33,839 nucleotides of DNA from an uncultured Oscillospiraceae bacterium (GCA_900549155.1 URNF01000007.1:1-33839); one strand, 5' to 3'; positions 14,600 to 23,285 are shown, counted from the stretch's first letter. The notes: generated by a model not told the origin, from the sequence alone. Program-made: numbers and translations.

Positions 14600-15399
14600 A
14601 AACGCTGTCCCGCATCTATACGGCGCTCATTTTCCTGTTTTTGTATGCACCGATTGCCGTGCTCATTGTTTTCTCATTCAACAACTCCAAAAACCGTGTG
14701 AAGTGGAATGGCTTTACGCTGAAATGGTACGAGGACTTATTCCACAATTCTCTGATTTTGGACTCCCTGCGTGTCACGCTTGAAGTGGCGGTGCTGGCGG
14801 CAATCATTGCAACCGTCATCGGCACACTGGCGGCGCTCGGCATCCACAGCATGAACGGCAAGCTGCGCAATGTCTTTTTGGCGGTCAACAACATTCCGAT
14901 GATCAATCCGGAGATCGTGACCGGCATCTCCATGATGCTGATGTTTGTGTTTGTTTTCCGCATGACGGGTCTTTTGCGTCCCGGTTTTCTGACGCTGCTT
15001 TTGTCGCACATCACGTTCTGCATCCCGTATGTGGTGCTGCAGATCATGCCGAAGCTGCGGCAAATGAACCGTCACCTGTATGAGGCGGCGCTGGATCTCG
15101 GCTGCCCGCCGCTGCGTGCGTTCTTCAAGGTGGTCATTCCGGAGATCATGCCCGGTGTTATCACTGGGGCGCTCATGGCGTTTACCATGTCGCTGGATGA
15201 TTTTGTCATCAGCTATTTCAACGCCGGATCGACGGCACAGACACTGTCGGTCACCATCTATTCCATGACGAAAAAACCGATGACGCCCGAGATCAACGCC
15301 TTGTCAACGCTGATGTTCGGGGCAGTGATGCTGCTTTTGATCGTTGTCAATCTGCGGCAGATCCGCGAAAATTCGAAAAAGAAAAAACAGCGCGCGTGA
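14596..15399 (+). CDS. potC: Spermidine/putrescine ABC transporter permease PotC
   Basis: A 267-residue permease partner of PotB. The N-terminus LFLYAPIAVLIVFSFNNSKN is a PotC hallmark, the EAA loop is EAALDLGCPPLRAFFKVVIP, and TMSLDDFVISYF is conserved in the family. The ATG at 14596 overlaps the potB stop and follows GGGGGA. The protein ends in a lysine-rich cytoplasmic tail (SKKKKQRA). Confidence 0.95.
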   Translation: MKTLSRIYTALIFLFLYAPIAVLIVFSFNNSKNRVKWNGFTLKWYEDLFHNSLILDSLRVTLEVAVLAAIIATVIGTLAALGIHSMNGKLRNVFLAVNNIPMINPEIVTGISMMLMFVFVFRMTGLLRPGFLTLLLSHITFCIPYVVLQIMPKLRQMNRHLYEAALDLGCPPLRAFFKVVIPEIMPGVITGALMAFTMSLDDFVISYFNAGSTAQTLSVTIYSMTKKPMTPEINALSTLMFGAVMLLLIVVNLRQIRENSKKKKQRA

Positions 15400-15419
15400 G
15401 CGCAGAAAGGGTGTATTAC

Positions 15420-16499
15420 ATGAAAAAAATCAGCTTTTTGCTTGTCGTCGCATTGCTTTGCGGGACGTTTGCCTTTCTCGGCGGCTGCGGCTCGAACGAC
15501 GGCTCCGTGACACTCAATGTGTATAACTGGGGTGAATATATTGACGACGAGGTTATGGATGTCAACAGGGAGTTCACCAAAGAAACCGGCATCAAGGTCA
15601 ACTATAAGACCTTTGACACCAACGAATCCATGTATACGCTGATCTCCTCGGGCGCTGCGGAATATGACGTGGTGTTTCCGTCGGATTATATGGTCGGCAA
15701 AATGATCGACGAGGGACTGCTTGCCAAGCTGAACTTTGACAACATCCCGAACTATCAGTATATCGACGAAGCGTATAAGAATTTGGAATATGACCCGAAA
15801 AACGAGTATTCCGTGCCGTATACCTGGGGAACGGTCGGCATTTTCTATAACAAGAAATATGTCGATGAAGCCGATCTGAAGGACGGCTGGGATCTTTTGT
15901 GGAACAAAAAATACAGCGGAAAGATCTATATGTTTGATAACCCGCGCGACGCTTTCGCCATCGCGCTCAAAAAGCTCGGCTATTCCATGAACACGACAAA
16001 TGCCGACGAAATTCAGAAAGCCTATGAAGCGCTGGCGGAGCAAAGACCGCTGCTGCAGGGGTACTATATGGATCAAATCTTCCAAAAGATGATCAATGAG
16101 GAAGGCTGGATCGCACCCTATTATTCCGGCGACGGCGCCATCATGATCTATCGCGAGGACGGCAACAAGGACATCGGCTATTTTGTGCCGGATCAGGGCA
16201 CGAACCTCTTTGTGGATGCCATGTGCGTGACCGCCAATTCGCCGCACAAGACCGAAGCAGAGCAGTATATCAACTTCCTCTGCCGCACGGACGTCGCCAA
16301 GGCAAACGCCGAATATATCGGCTATTCGACGCCGCAGACCGAAGCGCGCAAGGCGCTTGATCCCGCAGTCGGCGAAAATCCGATGTTCTATCCCGATGAT
16401 GCGGTTTTGAAAAAGACCGAGGTGTTCATAACACTCGACGACGCCACCAACACCCTGCAGAAAAATCTTTGGACCAAGCTCAAGACCCTCAAGGATTGA
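15420..16499 (+). CDS. potD: Spermidine/putrescine-binding lipoprotein PotD
   Basis: A 359-residue extracellular solute-binding lipoprotein. It has a signal peptide with lipobox FLGGC, lipidated at Cys23, then the mature fold beginning VTLNVYNWGEYIDDEV, the classic PotD/PotF opening. Later ligand-pocket segments include VVFPSDYMVGKMI, SVPYTWGTVGIFYN and FVDAMCVTANSPHK. It captures polyamines outside the membrane and delivers them to PotBC. The ATG at 15420 has AAAGGG upstream; an earlier in-frame GTG at 15396 has no ribosome binding site. Confidence 0.95.
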   Translation: MKKISFLLVVALLCGTFAFLGGCGSNDGSVTLNVYNWGEYIDDEVMDVNREFTKETGIKVNYKTFDTNESMYTLISSGAAEYDVVFPSDYMVGKMIDEGLLAKLNFDNIPNYQYIDEAYKNLEYDPKNEYSVPYTWGTVGIFYNKKYVDEADLKDGWDLLWNKKYSGKIYMFDNPRDAFAIALKKLGYSMNTTNADEIQKAYEALAEQRPLLQGYYMDQIFQKMINEEGWIAPYYSGDGAIMIYREDGNKDIGYFVPDQGTNLFVDAMCVTANSPHKTEAEQYINFLCRTDVAKANAEYIGYSTPQTEARKALDPAVGENPMFYPDDAVLKKTEVFITLDDATNTLQKNLWTKLKTLKD

Positions 16500-16510
16500 T
16501 CGTAAAAAAA

Positions 16511-16540
16511 ATAACAGGTGCAACGCATTGCACCTGTTAT
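16511..16540. terminator. Bidirectional intrinsic terminator between potD and galU
   Basis: A perfect 13-bp stem (ATAACAGGTGCAA with TTGCACCTGTTAT) closes a CGCA loop. It is flanked by A8 on the left and T7 on the right, so both strands have a U-tract. It ends the pot operon and the galU transcript. Confidence 0.95.
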
Positions 16541-16550
16541 TTTTTTCGTC

Positions 16551-17423
16551 TTACAGTGTGGCGGAAAGCTCTTTCAGATATGCACGGAAATCCTCGCCGA
16601 TCTCCGGATGCTTCAAAGCAACCTCACATGCCGCCTGCATGATGCCGAGCTTGTTGCCCATATCATAGCGCTTTCCGGTATAATCGACACCGATCATGCC
16701 CTCACTCTTTGCCAGCTGCATCATGGCATCGGTGAGCTGAATTTCGCCGCCCGCTCCGGGAGGGGTCTTGTCCAGAATGTCGAAGATCTGCGGCGGCAGC
16801 ACACATCTGCCGAGAATGGAATACAGCGACATGATCTGCTCCGGCTGCGGCTTTTCGATCATATCGGTGACATGGAAAACACGATCGGCGAGGGGAGAGA
16901 CCTGCAGCGAGCAGTATTTTGTGATCTGCTCCGCCGTGACCTCCTTGATGCCGACAACGCCCTTGCCGTATTGCTCATAAGCACGGCACAGCTGCCCGCA
17001 GGCAGGATCGTCGCCGATGATGACATCGTCACCGTACAGCACCGCAAACGGCTCATCGCCGACAAAGCTGCGCGCACAGGACACGGCATGCCCCAAGCCC
17101 TTTGTTTCCTTTTGACGGATAAATGTGATGTCGGCAAGATGGGTGATGGCGCGGATCTGCTCCAGCACAGCTGTTTTGCCGGTTGCTGCCAGCCGCTGCT
17201 CCAATTCGATCGCATGATCGAAGTGATCCTCAATAAGCCCCTTGCCACGGTTGGTAATGATAAGAATTTCCTCAATGCCCGCGTGCACCGCTTCTTCAAC
17301 GATATACTGAATGGCGGGCTTGTCCACGATGGGCAGCATTTCCTTGGGCATTACCTTTGTGATCGGCAGCACCCGCGTTCCCAGACCGGCGGCAGGGATA
17401 ACCGCCTTACGTACCTTTTTCAT
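16551..17423 (-). CDS. galU: UTP-glucose-1-phosphate uridylyltransferase
   Basis: A 290-residue nucleotidyltransferase. It begins VRKAVIPAAGLGTRVLPITK, has the uridylyl-transfer motif PKEMLPIVDKP (26-36), VLYGDDVIIGDDP in the middle and GGEIQLTDAM near the C-terminus. It makes UDP-glucose from UTP and glucose-1-phosphate for glycolipid, teichoic acid or exopolysaccharide synthesis. The ATG at 17423 has GAGGAGG upstream, so the 13-residue longer frame was trimmed. It lies 11 bases downstream of the RING/zinc-ribbon gene and is co-transcribed with it. Confidence 0.95.
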   Translation of the reverse strand: MKKVRKAVIPAAGLGTRVLPITKVMPKEMLPIVDKPAIQYIVEEAVHAGIEEILIITNRGKGLIEDHFDHAIELEQRLAATGKTAVLEQIRAITHLADITFIRQKETKGLGHAVSCARSFVGDEPFAVLYGDDVIIGDDPACGQLCRAYEQYGKGVVGIKEVTAEQITKYCSLQVSPLADRVFHVTDMIEKPQPEQIMSLYSILGRCVLPPQIFDILDKTPPGAGGEIQLTDAMMQLAKSEGMIGVDYTGKRYDMGNKLGIMQAACEVALKHPEIGEDFRAYLKELSATL

Positions 17424-17434
17424 GTTTTTCCTCC

Positions 17435-18439
17435 TCAAATATACATAAACAATATGCCGCAAAGCACGCCTGCCAAATACAGCACGACATACGCAGCAGC
17501 CCCGAGTCCGAAGGACACGCCGCCGCTTGCCGCAAGGGCATCCGCGGAATTGCGCATGGGGGAGCGGCGTATACGTCGTTTAGCGGAAGCGTAATAAAAA
17601 CGATTGCCGAAAATGCCGAAAACAACGCGAATGGCAAGACTTATGAACAACAGCACCTGCAAAATGATGAGCCAGCGATTTGTCACGGCGGAATCGGGCA
17701 GCTTCTGCACCAGATCAAAGACGCTCACGCTGCCGTCAGACACGGAAAAGCCGACGTATTTATACAAAAAATAGCTACTGAGCGCCGTGCGCAGCGTTTG
17801 AAAGATCAAAACCAGCGAACCGGCGAAATACTGTTTTCTGAACCAAAGCCAATACGGCGTCAGCAAAAACGCTGCCCAGTTCCAGCCGGCGTTGCCGCGC
17901 TTTTGCGAAAGTTTCAGAAAACGCGGTAGATAATACCGTCCGTTTTGTCCGACAAAGCGGCGCATTTCTCCGGCAGTTACACCGCCCATATCCTCATTGT
18001 CGTCCGGCAATTCCGCGCCGTCCGGCGGCGTTGCCTGGCGGAAAGGGCGATATTCACGGTAGGTACCGCCGAACGGGGAAAAGCCGCCGCCCTGCGGGGG
18101 ACACTGTCCGCCGAAGCCCCAGTTTCTCGCTTGCAGGGGTTGTCCACAGCCGGAGCAAAATTCCGCAAACGGAGAATTGGAACGTCCGCAACGGGGACAA
18201 AAAACGGTATCTCTGTTCTCGTCGGTGTGCGGCTCTTCTGCAGCCGCTTTTTCCGCTTCGTGCTTCTCACGGCTCCACTGCCGATCGGTCCCGTGCAATT
18301 CAGCATAAAAGCACCGATTTTCCTGCTTCCAGCAAGCTCTGTGGTGCGGTGCACCGCAGTCGGGGCAGGTAACAATGTCGTCCGTTTCCGTAAACGGCTT
18401 TTTACAGACCGGACAGGAATACCCTTCATAAAAGAACAT
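17435..18439 (-). CDS. RING-finger/zinc-ribbon membrane protein with DUF2628-like C-terminus
   Basis: 334 residues. The N-terminus carries a prokaryotic RING-like zinc domain (C9, C12, C25, C28, H32/H33, C36) in SCPVCKKPF, TCPDCGAPHHRACW. A second zinc ribbon has C81, C84, C95 and C98 (FCPRCGRS, FCSGCGQPL). A Gly/Pro-rich linker leads to a region with NAGWNWAAFLLTPYWLWFRK and two or three transmembrane helices, as in DUF2628 proteins. Function is unknown; the layout suggests a cytoplasmic zinc sensor or protein-interaction head tethered to the membrane. The ATG at 18439 follows CGGAGG. It is first in a two-gene unit with galU. Confidence 0.75.
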   Translation of the reverse strand: MFFYEGYSCPVCKKPFTETDDIVTCPDCGAPHHRACWKQENRCFYAELHGTDRQWSREKHEAEKAAAEEPHTDENRDTVFCPRCGRSNSPFAEFCSGCGQPLQARNWGFGGQCPPQGGGFSPFGGTYREYRPFRQATPPDGAELPDDNEDMGGVTAGEMRRFVGQNGRYYLPRFLKLSQKRGNAGWNWAAFLLTPYWLWFRKQYFAGSLVLIFQTLRTALSSYFLYKYVGFSVSDGSVSVFDLVQKLPDSAVTNRWLIILQVLLFISLAIRVVFGIFGNRFYYASAKRRIRRSPMRNSADALAASGGVSFGLGAAAYVVLYLAGVLCGILFMYI

Positions 18440-18470
18440 GCAAAGGCCTCCGAATTGTTTGATTACTTGT

Positions 18471-18499
18471 ATTTTACCTTTTCTCGCGCGAATGTGCAA
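18471..18499 (-). promoter_or_regulatory. Promoter of the RING/zinc-ribbon gene and galU
   Basis: Minus-strand TTGCAC (18494-18499), a 17-bp spacer and TAAAAT (18471-18476) form a good SigA promoter about 30 bases before the start codon. Confidence 0.65.
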
Positions 18500-18546
18500 C
18501 TGTTTTTGCAACTATTTATAAAATATTAAAAACTTATACATTTTAT

Positions 18547-18575
18547 TTGATATTTCCGCGCAAAGGCGATATAAT
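18547..18575 (+). promoter_or_regulatory. Promoter of the M42 peptidase operon
   Basis: TTGATA (18547-18552), a 17-bp spacer and a perfect TATAAT (18570-18575) form a strong SigA promoter 36 bases upstream of the first M42 gene, divergent from the galU operon promoter. Confidence 0.8.
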
Positions 18576-18611
18576 CATAGCAGTGATATTTACAGGTTGG
18601 GAGGAATCCGT

Positions 18612-19643
18612 ATGGAAAAATCGGATATGCGCGATCTTTTGCAGCAGCTGTGCGGCGCCGCAGGCGTCAACGGGCTGACGGAGATCCAATCCGTTGCATA
18701 CGAAATGCTGAAGGAATATGCCAACATTACGCGTATAGACGCAAACGGCAATGTGCGTGCGACGCTGTGCTGTGAAAAAGAAAACGCAAAGCGCGTGCTT
18801 TTGGAAGCACACATGGATGAGATCGGCTTTGTTGTCACGGGATTTACCGAAAGCGGCTTCGTGCGCGTAGCACCTTGCGGCGGCGTCGATCGACGGTGTG
18901 TTGCCGCCGCACCGGTCAGAATTTTCGGAAAAGAAACCGTAAACGGCGTTTTCTGCGCTGTCCCGCCGCATCTGCGCGGTGATACCGATGATAAGAAATG
19001 TCAGCCGGCGGACAAGCTGTTCGTGGATGTCGGCATGACCGATCCGCAGTCCTGCATCAGTGTCGGCGATCGCGTGTCCTTTATGCCGTGCTATGCAGAG
19101 CTGAATGACACGCTGATCAGTGCAAAAGCCCTGGACGACCGCGCGGGAATGGCGGCAGTGATGTATGCGCTGTCGTTGCTGCACGGACGCGATCTGTCCT
19201 GTGATGTGGAAGTGCTGTTTGCCTGCGGCGAAGAGCTGGGAAGTCGCGGCGCGACACCGGCGGCATTTGCCATCGATGCCGATGCTGCAATCGTCACCGA
19301 TGTGAGCTTTGCTTTCACACCGGATGCTCCGCGGGAAAGCTGCGGCGACCTCGGAAAGGGTGCGATGATCGGGATTTCTCCCATTTTGGACGCACAGTTT
19401 TCAAAGCGTCTCATGCAATATGCGAAAGAGCATGACATACCTTTTCAGACAGAAGTCATGGGCGGTAAAACCGGCACAGATGCCGATGCCGTAACGGTTG
19501 CGGGAGACGGCACGCCGAGCGCACTGCTCTCCATTCCGCAGCGCTATATGCACACACCGGTTGAGGTCGTCGACGTGCGGGATGTTGCCGCTGTGGGCGA
19601 ACTGATGGCTGCGTTTATAACAGAGGAGATGTATGGCAAATGA
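18612..19643 (+). CDS. M42-family metallo-aminopeptidase, paralogue 1
   Basis: 343 residues of the M42 glutamyl aminopeptidase/endoglucanase family (dinuclear metal, dodecameric TET-like enzymes). The metal and catalytic residues appear intact: H67 and D69 in LLEAHMDEIGF, D175 in AKALDDRAG, E207/E208 in CGEELGSRGA, D230 in IVTDVSF and a C-terminal RYMHTP histidine. The catalytic loop CGEELGSRG diverges from the commoner QEEVGLRG. The ATG at 18612 has GGGAGG upstream. It overlaps the next M42 gene by 4 bases. These enzymes trim peptides in the cytoplasm; substrate preference is unknown. Confidence 0.9.
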   Translation: MEKSDMRDLLQQLCGAAGVNGLTEIQSVAYEMLKEYANITRIDANGNVRATLCCEKENAKRVLLEAHMDEIGFVVTGFTESGFVRVAPCGGVDRRCVAAAPVRIFGKETVNGVFCAVPPHLRGDTDDKKCQPADKLFVDVGMTDPQSCISVGDRVSFMPCYAELNDTLISAKALDDRAGMAAVMYALSLLHGRDLSCDVEVLFACGEELGSRGATPAAFAIDADAAIVTDVSFAFTPDAPRESCGDLGKGAMIGISPILDAQFSKRLMQYAKEHDIPFQTEVMGGKTGTDADAVTVAGDGTPSALLSIPQRYMHTPVEVVDVRDVAAVGELMAAFITEEMYGK

Positions 19644-20659
19644 TAAAAGAACATCTGAAAACGCTGTGTGAATTGCAGGGAGTTTCCGGCAGAGAGGAAC
19701 AAGTCAGGGAGTATATCCTGTCCGTTTTGAAGGCATCGCCCGTACAAAAGGACATCACGGTAGATTCCATGGGAAATGTTCTGTGTTATCTGCACGGCAA
19801 GAAGCATATCACCAAAAAGGTGATGTTCGCCGCCCACATGGACGAGGTCGGTTTCATCGTTCGCGGCATCACAGACGACGGCTATTTGCAGTTTGAAACT
19901 GTCGGCGGCATCGATAAAAGCGTCTTGTGCGGCAGACGCGTGCGTATCGGTTCGCAGGTCGGTATTATCGGGTGTAAAGCTATTCACCTTTGCGAAAAGG
20001 ACGAAGCCGACACGCTGCCGGAAGCAAAGGATCTGCTCATCGACATCGGTGCACAGAATAAAGAAGATGCCGAAAAGAAGGTCACCGTTGGTGATACTGC
20101 CGTTTTTGACACGCCTTTCACGGAGATGCAATCCCTGGTGATGGCAAAAGCGATCGACAACCGTGCAGGCTGCACGCTGCTTTTGGAATTGGCGCAAAAG
20201 ACGCCGCCCTATGACATTATACTGGCTTTCACTGTGCAGGAAGAGGTCGGGCTGCGCGGCGCAGGCGTCGCTGCGTTCACCGTGCGGCCGGACGTTGCGG
20301 TTGCCATTGACAGCACGACTGCAAACGATGTTGCCGATGTTTCGGCGGAAAAGCAGGTGTGCGCCGTGGGAAAGGGCGCCGTTGTGTCGTTCATGGACAG
20401 AGCGACTGTCTATGACACCGTATTGTATAAGCAGATCCGCGAAATTGCGGATGCACTGCAGCTGCCCAATCAGACCAAAACGGTGATCGCCGGCGGCAAT
20501 GATGCCGGTGCTATGCAGCGCGCGGCAGGCGGTGCACGAGTCGCAGCGGTGTCGCTGCCCTGTCGGTATATCCATTCGCCGTCCTCGGTCGTCTCGCTGA
20601 AGGATATGGAAGCGACGCTCGCATTGTTGTTTGCGCTGACGGAAGAATTGCCGAAATGA
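19640..20659 (+). CDS. M42-family metallo-aminopeptidase, paralogue 2
   Basis: 339 residues, same family as the preceding gene but clearly diverged. It has LQGVSGREEQVREYI at the N-terminus, H66 and D68 in AAHMDEVGF, AKAIDNRAG, the canonical FTVQEEVGLRGAG, AIDSTTANDV and CRYIHSP, so all active-site positions are present. The start overlaps the upstream stop (ATGA) and its own stop overlaps the GNAT gene start, giving three translationally coupled genes. Two adjacent M42 genes may form separate or mixed oligomers. Confidence 0.92.
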   Translation: MIKEHLKTLCELQGVSGREEQVREYILSVLKASPVQKDITVDSMGNVLCYLHGKKHITKKVMFAAHMDEVGFIVRGITDDGYLQFETVGGIDKSVLCGRRVRIGSQVGIIGCKAIHLCEKDEADTLPEAKDLLIDIGAQNKEDAEKKVTVGDTAVFDTPFTEMQSLVMAKAIDNRAGCTLLLELAQKTPPYDIILAFTVQEEVGLRGAGVAAFTVRPDVAVAIDSTTANDVADVSAEKQVCAVGKGAVVSFMDRATVYDTVLYKQIREIADALQLPNQTKTVIAGGNDAGAMQRAAGGARVAAVSLPCRYIHSPSSVVSLKDMEATLALLFALTEELPK

Positions 20660-21417
20660 TCCGTATGCTGCTTAACGGCGATAGGTTGCCGCAGGAGCTG
20701 ACGCCCGATTGGGCGGCGGCATACATACGCATGCGTGTCGCGGCATACGGCGTTGACAAGCCGTTTTCAACGGTTTATGTCGACGAAAACGGATGCTGTC
20801 TTTCGATTCTGGACGGCAACGGCGTCATGGCAGGCAACGTGCCGCAGGATGCTGCGGAATGGGCGGCGTTTTTGAACGGACTTGCCGATCTGAAAACTCT
20901 GCTTGCGCCGGAAACGCTTTTGTGCTCCGTTTTGCCGTTTGAAAACGGCAAAACGGCGGCGCTTTCCGTGATGCGGTATACCGGCAATTTTGAGACACCG
21001 TCCGATGCTGTGCTGCTTTCTTCACCCCGTGCGGTGCACCCGCTGCTTTGCGCCGCCTTTGGCGAGGACGATATCCCGCCGTTTGACAGCTTTTATGTGG
21101 ACACCGCCTACCGTTTACGGCACGGCATGTGCCATATCGCGGCGATAGAAGGGGAGAGTGCGCTGCTTTCGGCAGCAATGACGGTGGCGGAAACGCAGGA
21201 TGCTGCCGTTATCGGTGCCGTGGCAACGCTGCCGCAGCACCGCAAAAAGGGATATGCCGCCATGTGCCTGCAAGCCCTGATACAAACGCTGCGTGCGGAG
21301 CAGCCGGGGCGCGCTGTCTATATTCTTCCGAAAGATGTATCCCTGCAACGTTTTTATGAAAACAGCGGCTTTTCCGTTGTGAGCACGGCACTGTATTGCC
21401 GAAAGAAAGGATTTTAA
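20656..21417 (+). CDS. GNAT-family N-acetyltransferase
   Basis: 253 residues. The C-terminal 90 residues carry the acetyl-CoA-binding GNAT core: AVIGAVATLPQHRKKGYAAM (the Q/RxxGxG/A loop is QHRKKGYA) and LQRFYENSGFSVV. The N-terminal half is poorly conserved and unrecognised, so the acceptor substrate is unknown. It is coupled to the second M42 gene by a 4-base overlap and followed after 10 bases by the PLP enzyme gene. Confidence 0.8.
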   Translation: MIRMLLNGDRLPQELTPDWAAAYIRMRVAAYGVDKPFSTVYVDENGCCLSILDGNGVMAGNVPQDAAEWAAFLNGLADLKTLLAPETLLCSVLPFENGKTAALSVMRYTGNFETPSDAVLLSSPRAVHPLLCAAFGEDDIPPFDSFYVDTAYRLRHGMCHIAAIEGESALLSAAMTVAETQDAAVIGAVATLPQHRKKGYAAMCLQALIQTLRAEQPGRAVYILPKDVSLQRFYENSGFSVVSTALYCRKKGF

Positions 21418-21427
21418 GGAAACAAGT

Positions 21428-22696
21428 ATGCACGAGTTTTTTCATTTTGATCGCCGCCTGACGGATGCGGCAAGCGCAGCCGAAAATGAGGTAAAGGCGC
21501 AGTTCGAAAAAATTGCGCAAACCACCGCCTATAATCAGCAAAAGGTGCTGGCTGCGTTTATCAAGCACGGTGTAAGTGAAAGCTGCTTTACAGCCACGAC
21601 CGGCTATGGTTACGGTGATCGCGGCAGAGAGAAGCTGGAAGAGGTTTTTGCCGATGTTTTCGGTGCAGAGGATGCACTGGTGCGTCACAGTATCCTTTCC
21701 GGCACACACGCCATTGCCATTGCGCTTTTCGGTATCCTGCTGCCCGGTGACACCATGCTTGCCGCGACGGGTGCGCCGTATGACACGCTGCATCCCGTTA
21801 TCGGGCTGGGAAAACCGTCGGAAGGCTCCCTTGCCGAGATGGGGGTGCACTACAGGGAAGTGCCGCTGACCGCTGACGAAAAGCCGGATATTCCGGGGAT
21901 CGTGCAGGCGCTGCAGGATATACCCTCTGTCAAAATGGTACATATACAGCGCTCCAAGGGCTACAGCACACGCCCGTCACTGAGCGTTGCAGAGATCGGA
22001 GAAATCGTTAAGGCGGTGCGCTCCGTGCGCAAGGATGTTATTATATTTGTCGATGATTGTTACGGAGAGTTTGTGGAAAGGGAAGAGCCGACCGCTGTCG
22101 GCGTTGACCTGATGGCGGGCTCTCTGATCAAAAATGCCGGCGGCGGCATCGCCGAGAACGGCGGCTATATCTGCGGAAGAAAAGAACTGGTGGAACGCTG
22201 TTCCTATCGCATGACCACGCCGGGACTGGGACGCGAGATCGGTGCATCGCTTGGGCATAACCGCACGCTGTATATGGGGCTGTTCCACGCACCGCACGTC
22301 GTGGGGGAAGCGCTGAAAACCGCTGTTTTCGCAGCGGCGCTGTTTGAAAAGCTGGGCTTTGCGGTCTCGCCGCGAAGCGACGAGACGCGCGCCGACATCA
22401 TACAGACGTTGTTTTTAAAAGAGCCGGAAACGCTCGTCGACTTTTGTCAGGGACTGCAAAGCGGTTCGCCGGTCGATGCGTTCGTTGTGCCCGAACCGTG
22501 GGACATGCCCGGCTATGATAATCAGGTGATCATGGCAGCGGGCACATTCACAATGGGCGCATCCATTGAGCTTTCCGCAGACGCGCCGCTGCGCGAACCG
22601 TATGCGGTGTTCCTGCAGGGCGGACTGAACTATGACACCGGAAAGATCGGCGTCATGTCCGCAGCGCAGAGACTCTTTGATCACCACCGCATTTGA
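21428..22696 (+). CDS. Methionine gamma-lyase-family PLP enzyme (aluminium-resistance type)
   Basis: 422 residues matching the family annotated methionine gamma-lyase family protein or aluminium resistance protein. The PLP lysine is K235 in GSLIKNAGGG, the ring-stacking/aspartate region is VDDCYGEF (209-216), and TGYGYGDRGREKLEEVFADV and LVRHSILSGTHAIA lie in the N-terminal half. Fold-type I PLP enzymes of this group probably act on sulfur amino acids, but the physiological substrate is poorly established. AAGGA precedes the ATG at 21428. It is the last gene of the M42 operon. Confidence 0.9.
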   Translation: MHEFFHFDRRLTDAASAAENEVKAQFEKIAQTTAYNQQKVLAAFIKHGVSESCFTATTGYGYGDRGREKLEEVFADVFGAEDALVRHSILSGTHAIAIALFGILLPGDTMLAATGAPYDTLHPVIGLGKPSEGSLAEMGVHYREVPLTADEKPDIPGIVQALQDIPSVKMVHIQRSKGYSTRPSLSVAEIGEIVKAVRSVRKDVIIFVDDCYGEFVEREEPTAVGVDLMAGSLIKNAGGGIAENGGYICGRKELVERCSYRMTTPGLGREIGASLGHNRTLYMGLFHAPHVVGEALKTAVFAAALFEKLGFAVSPRSDETRADIIQTLFLKEPETLVDFCQGLQSGSPVDAFVVPEPWDMPGYDNQVIMAAGTFTMGASIELSADAPLREPYAVFLQGGLNYDTGKIGVMSAAQRLFDHHRI

Positions 22697-22775
22697 ATTT
22701 ATTAGATTCGAACCGATACATTAAGCGTACATTAAGCGGCAGTCACCATAGGGCGGTGTTCTGAAAATATACATC

Positions 22776-22807
22776 AAACTATACAAAATGAATATTTTGT
22801 ATAGTTT
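22776..22807. repeat. Perfect AT-rich inverted repeat, 14-bp arms
   Basis: AAACTATACAAAAT (22776-22789), spacer GAAT, ATTTTGTATAGTTT (22794-22807). It lies 80 bases after the PLP gene stop and about 490 bases upstream of the recombinase start. It may be a weak terminator hairpin, an operator or a recombination site. Its right half (TTTTGTATAGT) agrees at 8 of 11 positions with the XerD arm of the Bacillus-type dif site as I remember it. Confidence 0.8.
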
Positions 22808-23264
22808 AGGGGAGCGCAAATATCTTTTAGCCGGCTGAATGCGCGGCTTCTTGGTGGTCTTGCGATTTCGGGGCGTTTTCGTCCTGAAAGCTTTATTGTG
22901 CAATTTGAACGCTGCTCTCCAGCCTTTTCTTTTTTTCTGAATGATACACAGATCGTTTTGATGATTTCCTTTCGACGCTATTTTTTCTGACGCAACCTTT
23001 CAGCAAAGATTTCTTTTTTCTAAGTCGCGAAGTCGCGCACAACGGATCGTGGCGGGGGTGCAATTAAATAAAAAAAGTAGTATTTCAGCAAAATGGATCA
23101 GCTGTTTGCGATGGTAAGCCTTTTATAACAAGCCACCCGTCCTTTGCATATGTGCCGTGCACGACATGCGCTTTTCTGTGCTCTGTCCGCTGCGGGACGG
23201 TGCGCTTGTTTGATGTGGCGGACGCTTTGTTCTTCTGCTTCTTTTCTGTCCCCTCTTTTTGATG

Positions 23265-23285
23265 TATACTGTGAAACTGTTTCAC
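23265..23285 (+). promoter_or_regulatory. Recombinase gene -10 element and overlapping perfect palindrome
   Basis: TATACT (23265-23270) is a plausible -10, with only a weak -35. It abuts GTGAAAC-T-GTTTCAC (23271-23285), a perfect 7-1-7 palindrome over the expected transcription start and just before the AGGAGGTG ribosome binding site. The position fits an operator; the regulator is unknown. Confidence 0.5.

Noticed and set aside
22808..23258. Structured small RNA, riboswitch or degraded gene in the intergenic region
   Set aside because: No match to the conserved cores of SRP RNA, 6S RNA, tmRNA or RNase P that I can recognise, and no frame with protein-like content.
23085..23285. 66-codon minus-strand open frame upstream of the recombinase
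   Set aside because: No ribosome binding site, Lys/Gln/Thr-rich and unlike any family; overlaps the recombinase promoter.
23271..23285. parS site
   Set aside because: The half-sites are in reverse order relative to parS (TGTTTCACGTGAAACA), so it does not match as a ParB site.
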